NCBI RefSeq assembly: GCF_902499115.1
Contig: NZ_CABVPN010000032.1
Span: forward strand, 30,031-94,030
Direction: 5' to 3'
From: Burkholderia diffusa
GTDB taxonomy: Bacteria; Pseudomonadota; Gammaproteobacteria; Burkholderiales; Burkholderiaceae
Length of the DNA stretch: 64,000 nt
Part shown: piece by piece, positions 1 to 7,349 of the stretch
Layout of the letters: every line of letters begins with the position of its first letter
How positions within the stretch are numbered: position 1 is the first letter of the stretch
Program-made: the position numbers and the translations under genes
Notes under the pieces: generated by a model
What the model saw: only the letters and a program-made list of their open reading frames with translations
What the model was told of the DNA's origin: nothing
Databases searched by the model: none

Positions 1-564
1 GCCTGCGAGCGCCAGTTTCCGTTCGTCACGCTCGGCCTGCGCGACGACGTGCAGAGCGACGTGCTGCGAAAGGTGAAGTCGAGCGAGGTCGATTTCGGCG
101 TCGTCATCGGGCCGCTCGCCGTCGCGGACCTCGTCTGCGAACCGCTGATGACCGACTCGTTCTGCCTGGTCGCGCGCGCCAATCATCCGCTCGCGGCGCG
201 GGCCGAGGTGCCCTGGACGGCGCTCGACGGCGAGCGCCTCGTCCTGCTTGATCATGCGTCCGGAAGCCGGCCGTTGATCGACGCCGCGCTGGCTGCCCAT
301 CGGGTGAACGCGACGGTCATGCAGGAACTCGGGCATTCGGCGACGGTATTCGCGCTCGTCGAGGCTGGTGTCGGCGTGAGCGTGCAGCCGTGGCTGTCGC
401 TGCCGCTGCCGGCGGGATCGTCGCTGGTTGCGCGGCCGCTGACGCCGCGTACCGAGCGCACCGTCGAGCTGGTGCGCCGCCGCGACCGGTCGCTGTCGCC
501 GGCCGCGCAGGCGATCTGGGAACTCGCGCGCCAGATGCCGGCGCGGGCGGAAGACCTCGACTGA
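1..564 (+). CDS. LysR-family transcriptional regulator, C-terminal part (5' end outside window)
   Basis: The frame is open from the first base and ends with TGA at 562-564, giving about 187 residues. What is visible is the effector-binding half of a LysR regulator: strands such as VDFGVVIGPL and EPLMTDSFCLVARANHPLA, followed by the late GVGVSVQPWLSLPL segment that normally lines the ligand cleft. The N-terminal winged helix lies upstream of the window. The aminotransferase 64 bases downstream on the same strand could be a target or operon partner, but no operator can be assigned. Effector unknown. Confidence 0.85.
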   Translation, partial: ACERQFPFVTLGLRDDVQSDVLRKVKSSEVDFGVVIGPLAVADLVCEPLMTDSFCLVARANHPLAARAEVPWTALDGERLVLLDHASGSRPLIDAALAAHRVNATVMQELGHSATVFALVEAGVGVSVQPWLSLPLPAGSSLVARPLTPRTERTVELVRRRDRSLSPAAQAIWELARQMPARAEDLD

Positions 565-628
565 GGGTGCTGATCCGGCGCGCACACCGGTACACTGCGT
601 GGATCGTGTTCCTCGGTGGCGGTTCTCG

Positions 629-1831
629 ATGACGCATTCCGCAGATGTCGGCCCGGCGACGGGTGAGCCGACGGCTCGCAGCGCGGTCCAGGCGCTGCGT
701 CCGTCGCTGATCAGGGAAGTCGCGAACGCCGGCTTCGGCGTGCCCGACGTGCTGCCGTTCTGGTTCGGCGAATCCGATCGCGTGACGCCGGCATTCATTC
801 GCGACGCGGCTGCCGCGGCACTGCGCGACGGCGCAACCTTCTACACGCACAATCTCGGCACGGTACCGTTGCGCAACGCGATTGCGGCCTATGTGAGCGC
901 GCGTCACGGCGCGACCGAGGCCGATGCGATCGCCGTGACGAGTTCGGGCGTGAGCGCGCTGATGCTGGTCGCGCAGCTGCTGGTCGGCCCGGGCGATCGC
1001 GTGGTCGCGGTCACGCCGCTCTGGCCGAACCTCGTTGAAATCCCGAAGATACTCGGTGCACAAGTCGAGTGCATACCGCTCCTCCATGGTGATGCGGGCT
1101 GGGGGCTCGACATCGACCGGCTGCTCGCGGCGCTGACGCCCGGCACACGAATGCTGTTCGTGAACTCGCCGAACAATCCGACCGGCTGGGCGATGTCCCG
1201 CGACGACCAGCAGGCCGTGCTTGCGCATTGCCGGCGTCACGGCATCTGGGTCGTCTCCGACGAAGTGTACGAACGGCTCGCGTTCGGCGCAGACGGCGCG
1301 CCGTCGTTTCTCGACATCGCGTCGCGCGACGAGCGGGTCATCGTCGTGAATTCGTTCTCCAAGGCCGGGGCGATGACGGGCTGGCGGCTCGGATGGCTGG
1401 TCGCGCCGGCGTCGATCATGGGCGATCTGTCGAAGCTGGTCGAATACAACACGTCGTGCGCGCCGGGTTTCATCCAGGCCGCGGGGGAAGTCGCGCTGCG
1501 CGACGGCGAGCCGTTCGTGCAGTCGTTCGTTGCGGCGCTGCGTGGCGCACGTGACCACCTGGTTGCCGCGCTGCGCGCGTTGCCGGGCGTCGATGTGCCG
1601 CCTCCGCCGGGCGCGATGTACCTGTTCCTGCGTTTGCCGGGCGCGGACGACAGTCTCGCGTTTTGCAAGTCGCTGGTGCGCGAGGTCGGGCTTGGGCTCG
1701 CGCCGGGGCGCGCGTTCGGCCCGGAGGGGGAAGGGTTCGTGCGTTGGTGCTACGCGTGCGATCCGGTGCGGCTCGACGCGGGCGTCGAGCGCCTGCGGGC
1801 GTTCGTCGCGCGCGGCGCGGGCCTGCGTTGA
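629..1831 (+). CDS. PLP-dependent class I/II aminotransferase
   Basis: A 400-residue cytosolic fold-type I aminotransferase. It shows the substrate/PLP motif NSPNNPTGW, the Asp segment VVSDEVYERL and the Schiff-base lysine in NSFSKAGAMTGWRLGW, then a C-terminal Arg region (GFVRWCYACD) that would hold the substrate carboxylate. It resembles aspartate/aromatic-type enzymes of subgroup I-alpha; the amino donor cannot be told from sequence. ATG 629 is preferred over the in-frame GTG at 599, because the 10 extra residues look non-conserved and 629 starts the recognisable N-terminus. It follows the LysR gene on the same strand. Confidence 0.85.
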   Translation: MTHSADVGPATGEPTARSAVQALRPSLIREVANAGFGVPDVLPFWFGESDRVTPAFIRDAAAAALRDGATFYTHNLGTVPLRNAIAAYVSARHGATEADAIAVTSSGVSALMLVAQLLVGPGDRVVAVTPLWPNLVEIPKILGAQVECIPLLHGDAGWGLDIDRLLAALTPGTRMLFVNSPNNPTGWAMSRDDQQAVLAHCRRHGIWVVSDEVYERLAFGADGAPSFLDIASRDERVIVVNSFSKAGAMTGWRLGWLVAPASIMGDLSKLVEYNTSCAPGFIQAAGEVALRDGEPFVQSFVAALRGARDHLVAALRALPGVDVPPPPGAMYLFLRLPGADDSLAFCKSLVREVGLGLAPGRAFGPEGEGFVRWCYACDPVRLDAGVERLRAFVARGAGLR

Positions 1832-1871
1832 GGCGGGACCGAGCTGCGGCGGCGGGCCGTTCGGCTCATCT

Positions 1872-1896
1872 TTACGCACCGGGCAATTTTGCGTAA
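1872..1896. repeat. Inverted repeat TTACGCA-N11-TGCGTAA
   Basis: Perfect 7-bp arms separated by 11 bases, in the 260-bp gap between the aminotransferase and scpB. It has no T-run, so it looks more like a protein-binding site than a terminator. Nothing else in 1832-2091 could be assigned. Confidence 0.4.
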
Positions 1897-2091
1897 GATG
1901 GCGCTCAGTCACGCGGTTCCGTCGTTGAGCCGTGCTGTTCCGTCCGGTTTGGGCCTGGCTTGAAGTTGGTTCGCCGCCCCCGGTTCGTGCTCCCATCAAT
2001 ATGACCGATCAGAATCGGGCGAGCGCGTCTTCCGTTCCTTTCGTCTGTTTGTTGATCCGGTTCGTTTGACCACAGGGTCTGGCCTAGCTGC

Positions 2092-3114
2092 ATGAATACC
2101 CAAGAGGCGAAGATCGTCCTCGAGACTGCCTTGATCTGCGCGCAAGAACCGCTGAAACTCGGCGATTTGCGCAAGCTCTTTGCCGACGTCGTGTCGGCTG
2201 ACACGGTCCGCACGTTGCTCGAAGATCTGAAACAGGATTGGTCCGGCCGCGGTGTCGAATTGGTGGCGCTGGCAACCGGATGGCGCTTTCAGAGTAAGCC
2301 GGTGATGCGCCAGTATCTGGACCGGCTGCATCCCGAGAAGCCGCCGAAATATTCGCGCGCGGTGCTCGAAACGCTCGCGATCATCGCGTATCGGCAACCC
2401 GTCACGCGCGGCGACATCGAAGAGATTCGCGGCGTCACGGTCAATACGCAGGTGGTCAAGCAGCTCGAGGATCGCGGCTGGATCGAGGTGATCGGGCATC
2501 GCGACGTGCCGGGACGTCCGGCGCTATACGCGACGACCAAGCAGTTCCTCGACGATCTCGGACTGAAGGCGCTCGACGACCTGCCGGCGCTCGAGGAGCC
2601 GGCCGCGAACATCGAGGCCGCGTTGCTCGCGCAGCAGGCGATGGACTTCGACGGCGATGCGCCGGTAGCGGACGGGGTGCCGGAAGCCGGCGAAGCGGCG
2701 GCCGACGTGTCGCACATGCGGCCGGATGAATTGCCGGACGACGCCGCGGCGGAAGGTACATCGACGCAGGAAATGCCGAACCGCGATACGCTGGGAACTG
2801 ATCGCGTTCAGATGGAACAGGGCGGCGCCGACGCAGCGCCGGCCGGCGGGCAGCCCGAGCCGCTGCGCGCGGAAGGGAACGAGGAAGATCGCAAGGCGAC
2901 CGCCGACGCGGTTGCCGGAGACGGAGCGGAAGCGGCCGGCGACATGCCGGGCGAGGCTGGCCAGGCCGATGCCTCACGCGCCCGTCCCGCTGACGGCGAG
3001 CTGCTGGACGATACGTCCGACAGCCTCGCCGACGCCGTACGCAGTGCGAGCGCGCCCATCGGCGCCGACGCACTGCCGGACGACGAAGCAGAACCCGAAC
3101 AGCGCCGCGCCTGA
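2092..3114 (+). CDS. scpB: Segregation and condensation protein B
   Basis: ScpB is the winged-helix (kite) subunit that bridges ScpA and the SMC heads in bacterial condensin. The first ~175 residues match the family: NTQEAKIVLETALICAQEPL, the first winged helix, then RAVLETLAIIAYRQPVTRGD and the second winged helix ending at YATTKQFLDDLGLKALDDLP. The rest, to residue 340, is an Asp/Glu/Ala-rich, probably disordered tail; classical ScpB is about 180-200 residues, so the tail is long, as is common in this genus. The next gene is rluB, a widely conserved pairing. No clear Shine-Dalgarno is visible before ATG 2092. Confidence 0.93.
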   Translation: MNTQEAKIVLETALICAQEPLKLGDLRKLFADVVSADTVRTLLEDLKQDWSGRGVELVALATGWRFQSKPVMRQYLDRLHPEKPPKYSRAVLETLAIIAYRQPVTRGDIEEIRGVTVNTQVVKQLEDRGWIEVIGHRDVPGRPALYATTKQFLDDLGLKALDDLPALEEPAANIEAALLAQQAMDFDGDAPVADGVPEAGEAAADVSHMRPDELPDDAAAEGTSTQEMPNRDTLGTDRVQMEQGGADAAPAGGQPEPLRAEGNEEDRKATADAVAGDGAEAAGDMPGEAGQADASRARPADGELLDDTSDSLADAVRSASAPIGADALPDDEAEPEQRRA

Positions 3115-3174
3115 TTGCGGCCGACTTCTTGCCGCGCCCGAGCCGGGCGCGAGACCTGACATTTTGAGGTTGTT

Positions 3175-4905
3175 TTGACTGATATCCACGATATTGAATC
3201 GTCCGCGCCTGCCGTGCAGGCCGCGCGTGCCGACGATGCGCCGGAGCAGGATGCTCCGGCTACGGGTGGTGACGAGCGTCCCCGCCGCGGGCTGCGGCGC
3301 GGCCCGCGCAGCCTGATCGCGCGCCGCCGCGCGGCGGCCAAGTCGAAGGGCGATGGCGAGTCGCAGGGCGGCGAGGGCGCGGACGCGCAACCGGCCGCGG
3401 CCGCGGAAGCTCAGCCCGCACGCGCGCCGCGCAAGGAAGGCGCGGCCAAGGGCGGCCGCAAGCCGGCCGGTAAGCGTGAAGGTGCGGCCAAGGGTGCCCA
3501 GGGCGGGCAAGGCGGCCAGGGGCGGCGCGGCAGTTCGGCGAAGGCCGAGGGTGGCGCAGCGAAGGCCGAGGGCGGCGCAGCGAAGGCCGACGGCGACGCA
3601 GCGTCGCAGGACGACCTGTTCGCCTATGTGACGTCGCCGGCGTTCGATGCCGACAATTCGGCGGGCGGCAGCGGCGTACGTGCGCCGATGCTGCGTCGCG
3701 GCCGCAACCAGCCGACGAACAAGCGCGTGCTGTCGCCGGACGACGACGCGCCGAAGCTCCACAAGGTGCTCGCAGAAGCCGGCATGGGCTCGCGCCGCGA
3801 AATGGAAGAGCTGATCGTCGCCGGCCGCGTGTCGGTGAACGGTGAGCCCGCGCACATCGGCCAGCGCATCATGCCGACCGACCAGGTCCGTATCAACGGC
3901 AAGCCGGTCAAGCGCAAGCTGCCGAACAAGCCGCCGCGCGTGCTGCTGTACCACAAGCCGACGGGCGAGATCGTCAGCCACGCGGACCCGGAAGGTCGTC
4001 CGTCGGTGTTCGATCGCCTGCCCCCGATGAAGACGGCGAAATGGCTCGCGGTGGGTCGTCTCGACTTCAACACCGAAGGTCTGCTGATGCTGACGACGTC
4101 GGGCGATCTCGCAAACCGTTTCATGCATCCGCGCTACAGCGTCGAGCGCGAGTATGCGGTGCGCGTCGTCGGCGAACTGTCCGAAGGGATGCGGCAGAAG
4201 CTGCTGCACGGCGTCGAACTCGATGACGGCCCGGCGAACTTCCTGCGCATCCGCGACGGCGGCGGCGAAGGCACGAACCATTGGTATCACGTCGCGCTGG
4301 CAGAAGGCCGCAACCGCGAAGTGCGCCGGATGTTCGAGGCGGCCGGCCTGATGGTGAGTCGCCTGATCCGTACCCGTCACGGTCCGATTCCGCTTCCGCG
4401 CGGCCTGAAGCGCGGTCGTTGGGAAGAGCTCGACGAAGCGCAGGTGCGCAAGCTGATGGCGACCGTCGGCCTGAAGGCGCCGTCCGAGGAAAAGGGCAAG
4501 CGTGGTGGTGGCGGGCAGGCCGAGCGCCGCCAGCCGGATCCGATGCAGACATCGATGGGCTTCATCAGCCGCGAGCCGGTGCTGACCACGCACGGTCAGC
4601 TCGATCAGCCGCGTCGCGGTGGCGGTCGACGTGGCGCCCCGGGCTTGCCCGGCCTGAGCGGCTACGGCAGCCTGCCGGTTTCGCCGTCGGGCTATGGCAA
4701 CCGCTCGGGTGGCGGTCGCGATGTCGATGGCAATCGCGCGTCGTATGGCGCCGGCCCCAAGCGTGAAGGCGCGGCCGGCAAGCGCAGCGGCGGCAAGGGC
4801 GGCAATCGCAATCCCAACGGCAATCGCGCCGAAGGCGCCGGCAACGGCGGTGGTGGCGCGCGCGGCGGCCAGCGTCCGCAGCGCAGTCGCTCGCGCAGTC
4901 GCTGA
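3175..4905 (+). CDS. rluB: 23S rRNA pseudouridine synthase, RluB type
   Basis: Expected to convert U2605 of 23S rRNA to pseudouridine (RluB/RsuA family). The catalytic core spans about residues 190-440 of 576: an S4 RNA-binding domain (KLHKVLAEAGMGSRREMEEL) and the synthase motif GRLDFNTEGLLMLTTSGDLA carrying the catalytic Asp. The flanks are unusual: about 185 residues of Ala/Lys/Gly-rich sequence before S4, including three near-identical copies of AKAEGGA (about 3535-3603), and about 130 residues of Gly/Arg-rich tail ending RSRSRSR. The start is TTG 3175, since no in-frame ATG lies between scpB and the conserved part. Likely cotranscribed with scpB (60-bp gap). Confidence 0.93.
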   Translation: MTDIHDIESSAPAVQAARADDAPEQDAPATGGDERPRRGLRRGPRSLIARRRAAAKSKGDGESQGGEGADAQPAAAAEAQPARAPRKEGAAKGGRKPAGKREGAAKGAQGGQGGQGRRGSSAKAEGGAAKAEGGAAKADGDAASQDDLFAYVTSPAFDADNSAGGSGVRAPMLRRGRNQPTNKRVLSPDDDAPKLHKVLAEAGMGSRREMEELIVAGRVSVNGEPAHIGQRIMPTDQVRINGKPVKRKLPNKPPRVLLYHKPTGEIVSHADPEGRPSVFDRLPPMKTAKWLAVGRLDFNTEGLLMLTTSGDLANRFMHPRYSVEREYAVRVVGELSEGMRQKLLHGVELDDGPANFLRIRDGGGEGTNHWYHVALAEGRNREVRRMFEAAGLMVSRLIRTRHGPIPLPRGLKRGRWEELDEAQVRKLMATVGLKAPSEEKGKRGGGGQAERRQPDPMQTSMGFISREPVLTTHGQLDQPRRGGGRRGAPGLPGLSGYGSLPVSPSGYGNRSGGGRDVDGNRASYGAGPKREGAAGKRSGGKGGNRNPNGNRAEGAGNGGGGARGGQRPQRSRSRSR

Positions 4906-5108
4906 GCGTTTCCGGGCGGTCGGCGGCGTGAAGCCGCCGGTGTGCCGGCAATATCGGTGCGAGTCCGGTCGGGTCGGCACTTCGCCTTGCGTGGTTTGCT
5001 TTTGACTGTATATATATCGCGCTGCCGGATTGTGCCGCCTGGTCGGACAGTCCGGTTTCGCATTTTTGGTCGGTAAAGGCGGTCTGGACGCTGCTTTTAC
5101 CGGCTGGC

Positions 5109-5137
5109 TTGGCGTTTGCGCCAAAAATCGCTATAAT
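5109..5137 (+). promoter_or_regulatory. Sigma-70 promoter of the rimP-nusA-infB operon
   Basis: A -35 TTGGCG at 5109-5114, a 17-bp spacer and a perfect -10 TATAAT at 5132-5137. It lies in the 419-bp gap between rluB and rimP. The predicted start near 5144 gives a leader of about 180 nt before rimP. The first part of the gap (4906-5108) holds only a small GC hairpin near 4921-4939 and no gene I can support. Confidence 0.8.
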
Positions 5138-5197
5138 CGCGGAGTCGCTGGGCGTACGGATTCAATGTGCGGCTCAGGTGCGACCACCAGTAAGAAG

Positions 5198-5222
5198 ATG
5201 GGCGTTCCGCCCATTTTTTTTT
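5198..5222 (+). terminator. Intrinsic terminator inside the rimP leader (candidate attenuator)
   Basis: Stem ATGGGCG / CGCCCAT around loop TTC, followed by nine T residues (5214-5222). It lies about 55-80 nt after the promoter at 5109-5137 and before the rimP start at 5325, so transcripts must read through it to reach the operon. The leader also has a possible upstream pairing GTCGC (5144-5148) with GCGAC (5180-5184). Could be an attenuator or the end of a short leader RNA. Confidence 0.75.
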
Positions 5223-5324
5223 GCTGAAACGGTTAGGCATCTCGGGTAGCGCTTCCTGCGCCGGCTAAGGCGCGCGCCCGCGGGTGAATCGCGAGCGGCG
5301 GGCGCGAACACCTGAGAGGACACT

Positions 5325-5783
5325 GTGCAACTGACGGAACTGATAGAAACCACGGTCACCGGGCTCGGCTACGAGCTGGTGGATCTCGAGCGCACCGGGC
5401 GCGGCATGCTTTGCATCTATATCGATCAGCCTGCCGGCATCTCGCTCGAAGATTGCGAAAAGGTCACACGTCAGCTCCAGCACGTCTTGACGGTCGAAAA
5501 CATCGATTACGAACGGCTCGAAGTCTCGTCCCCGGGGCTCGACCGCCCGTTGAAGAAGCTGGCCGACTTCGAGCGCTTCGCTGGCAGCGAAGTTTCCGTG
5601 ACCTTGAAAAAGCCGCTGGACGGGCGCAAGACGTACCGGGGCATTCTGCACGCGCCGAATGGCGAAACGATCGGTTTGGAATTTGAGAGGAAGAAGGGCG
5701 AGGCAGCCATGCTGGATTTCACGCTGGCCGATATCGACAAAGCCCGCCTGATTCCGCAAGTTGACTTTAGGAGCCGCAAATAA
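5325..5783 (+). CDS. rimP: Ribosome maturation factor RimP
   Basis: A 152-residue cytosolic factor for 30S subunit maturation. Family hallmarks are GLGYELVDLERTGRGMLCIYI near the N-terminus, EDCEKVTRQL, and SSPGLDRPLKKLADFERF. The start is GTG 5325, preceded at good spacing by TGAGAGGA (5313-5320); no ATG fits the conserved N-terminus. The stop TAA overlaps the ATG of nusA by one base, implying translational coupling. First gene of the operon read from the promoter at 5109-5137. Confidence 0.96.
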   Translation: MQLTELIETTVTGLGYELVDLERTGRGMLCIYIDQPAGISLEDCEKVTRQLQHVLTVENIDYERLEVSSPGLDRPLKKLADFERFAGSEVSVTLKKPLDGRKTYRGILHAPNGETIGLEFERKKGEAAMLDFTLADIDKARLIPQVDFRSRK

Positions 5784-7258
5784 TGAGTCGCGAAGTTTTG
5801 ATGCTGGTGGATGCGCTGGCGCGCGAGAAAAACGTCGACAAGGATGTGGTGCTGGGCGCCCTCGAGGCTGCGCTCGCGTCCGCGTCCAAGAAGCTGTTCG
5901 ACGAAGGCGCCGAAATCCGCGTCCATATCGATCGCGAAAGCGGCGAGCACGAAACCTTCCGTCGCTGGCTCGTCGTGCCCGACGAGGCAGGCTTGCAGGA
6001 GCCGGATCGCGAGATCCTGCTGTTCGAAGCGCGTGAGCAGAAGCCCGACGTCGAAGTCGGCGAATTCATCGAGGAGCCGGTGCCGTCGATCGAGTTCGGC
6101 CGTATCGGCGCGCAGGCCGCCAAGCAGGTGATCCTGCAGAAGGTGCGCGACGCCGAGCGCGAGCAGATCCTGAACGACTACCTCGAGCGCGGCGAAAAGA
6201 TCATGACGGGCACGGTGAAGCGCCTCGACAAGGGCAACTTCATCGTCGAATCGGGCCGTGTCGAAGCGCTGCTGCGCCGCGACCAGCTGATCCCGAAGGA
6301 AAACCTGCGCGTGGGTGACCGCGTGCGTGCATACATCGCGAAGGTCGACCGCACCGCGCGCGGCCCGCAGATCGAACTCTCGCGCACGGCGCCCGAGTTC
6401 CTGATGAAGCTGTTCGAGATGGAAGTGCCGGAAATCGAGCAGGGCCTGCTCGAGATCAAGGCAGCCGCTCGCGATCCGGGCGTGCGCGCGAAGATCGGCG
6501 TGATCGCCTACGACAAGCGGATCGATCCGATCGGCACCTGCGTCGGCATCCGCGGTTCGCGCGTGCAGGCCGTGCGCAACGAGCTCGGTGGCGAAAACAT
6601 CGACATCGTGCTATGGTCCGAGGATCCCGCCCAGTTCGTGATCGGCGCGCTCGCGCCGGCAGCCGTCCAGTCGATCGTCGTCGATGAAGAAAAGCACTCG
6701 ATGGACGTCGTCGTCGACGAGAACGAGCTGGCTGTCGCGATCGGCCGCAGCGGTCAGAACGTTCGCCTTGCCGGCGAGCTGACCGGCTGGCAGATCAATA
6801 TCATGACGCCGGACGAATCCGCCCTGAAGCAGGGTGAAGAGCGCGATCGACTGCGTTCGCTGTTCATGGCGCGTCTCGACGTTGACGAAGAAGTTGCCGA
6901 CATCCTGATCGACGAAGGCTTCACGAGCCTCGAAGAGATCGCTTACGTGCCGCTCAACGAAATGCTCGAAATCGAGGCGTTCGACGAGGACACCGTGCAC
7001 GAGTTGCGCAACCGCGCGCGCGACGCACTGTTGACGATGGCGATCGCGAACGAAGAAAAGGTCGAAAACGCAGCGCTGGATTTGAAGGGCCTCGACGGCG
7101 TGACGCCGGAGTTGCTCGCGAAGCTGGCCGAACACGGCATGCAGACGCGGGACGATCTCGCCGAGCTGGCTGTGGATGAACTGGTCGACATGACCGGGAT
7201 GGAAGAGGATGCCGCTAAGGCGTTGATCATGAAAGCACGTGAACACTGGTTCCAGTGA
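5783..7258 (+). CDS. nusA: Transcription termination/antitermination factor NusA
   Basis: A 491-residue RNA-polymerase-binding factor. In order: N-terminal RNAP-binding domain (SREVLMLVDALAREKNV), S1 domain about residues 135-200 (GTVKRLDKGNFIVESG), two KH domains about 230-345 (FVIGALAPAA, VAIGRSGQNVRLAGELTGW), and two C-terminal acidic helix-hairpin-helix repeats typical of proteobacterial NusA. It overlaps the rimP stop by one base. In other bacteria NusA modulates its own operon, which fits the terminator found in the leader. Confidence 0.97.
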   Translation: MSREVLMLVDALAREKNVDKDVVLGALEAALASASKKLFDEGAEIRVHIDRESGEHETFRRWLVVPDEAGLQEPDREILLFEAREQKPDVEVGEFIEEPVPSIEFGRIGAQAAKQVILQKVRDAEREQILNDYLERGEKIMTGTVKRLDKGNFIVESGRVEALLRRDQLIPKENLRVGDRVRAYIAKVDRTARGPQIELSRTAPEFLMKLFEMEVPEIEQGLLEIKAAARDPGVRAKIGVIAYDKRIDPIGTCVGIRGSRVQAVRNELGGENIDIVLWSEDPAQFVIGALAPAAVQSIVVDEEKHSMDVVVDENELAVAIGRSGQNVRLAGELTGWQINIMTPDESALKQGEERDRLRSLFMARLDVDEEVADILIDEGFTSLEEIAYVPLNEMLEIEAFDEDTVHELRNRARDALLTMAIANEEKVENAALDLKGLDGVTPELLAKLAEHGMQTRDDLAELAVDELVDMTGMEEDAAKALIMKAREHWFQ

Positions 7259-7349
7259 GAAATGACCATGGCGCACTGATTTGATGGCGGCCGTATGGCC
7301 TGACCCGATGCTAACCGCAAGGAATCGGTCCTTGCACTAAGAGGAATGA

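Noticed and set aside
2974..5124. 716-codon minus-strand frame opposite rluB
   Set aside because: Antisense shadow; no family sequence, while the plus strand encodes a full RluB.
5030..5227. 65-codon frame over the rimP promoter and terminator
   Set aside because: It starts upstream of the promoter and crosses the terminator; at most its last 20 codons could be a leader peptide, which is not claimed as a gene.
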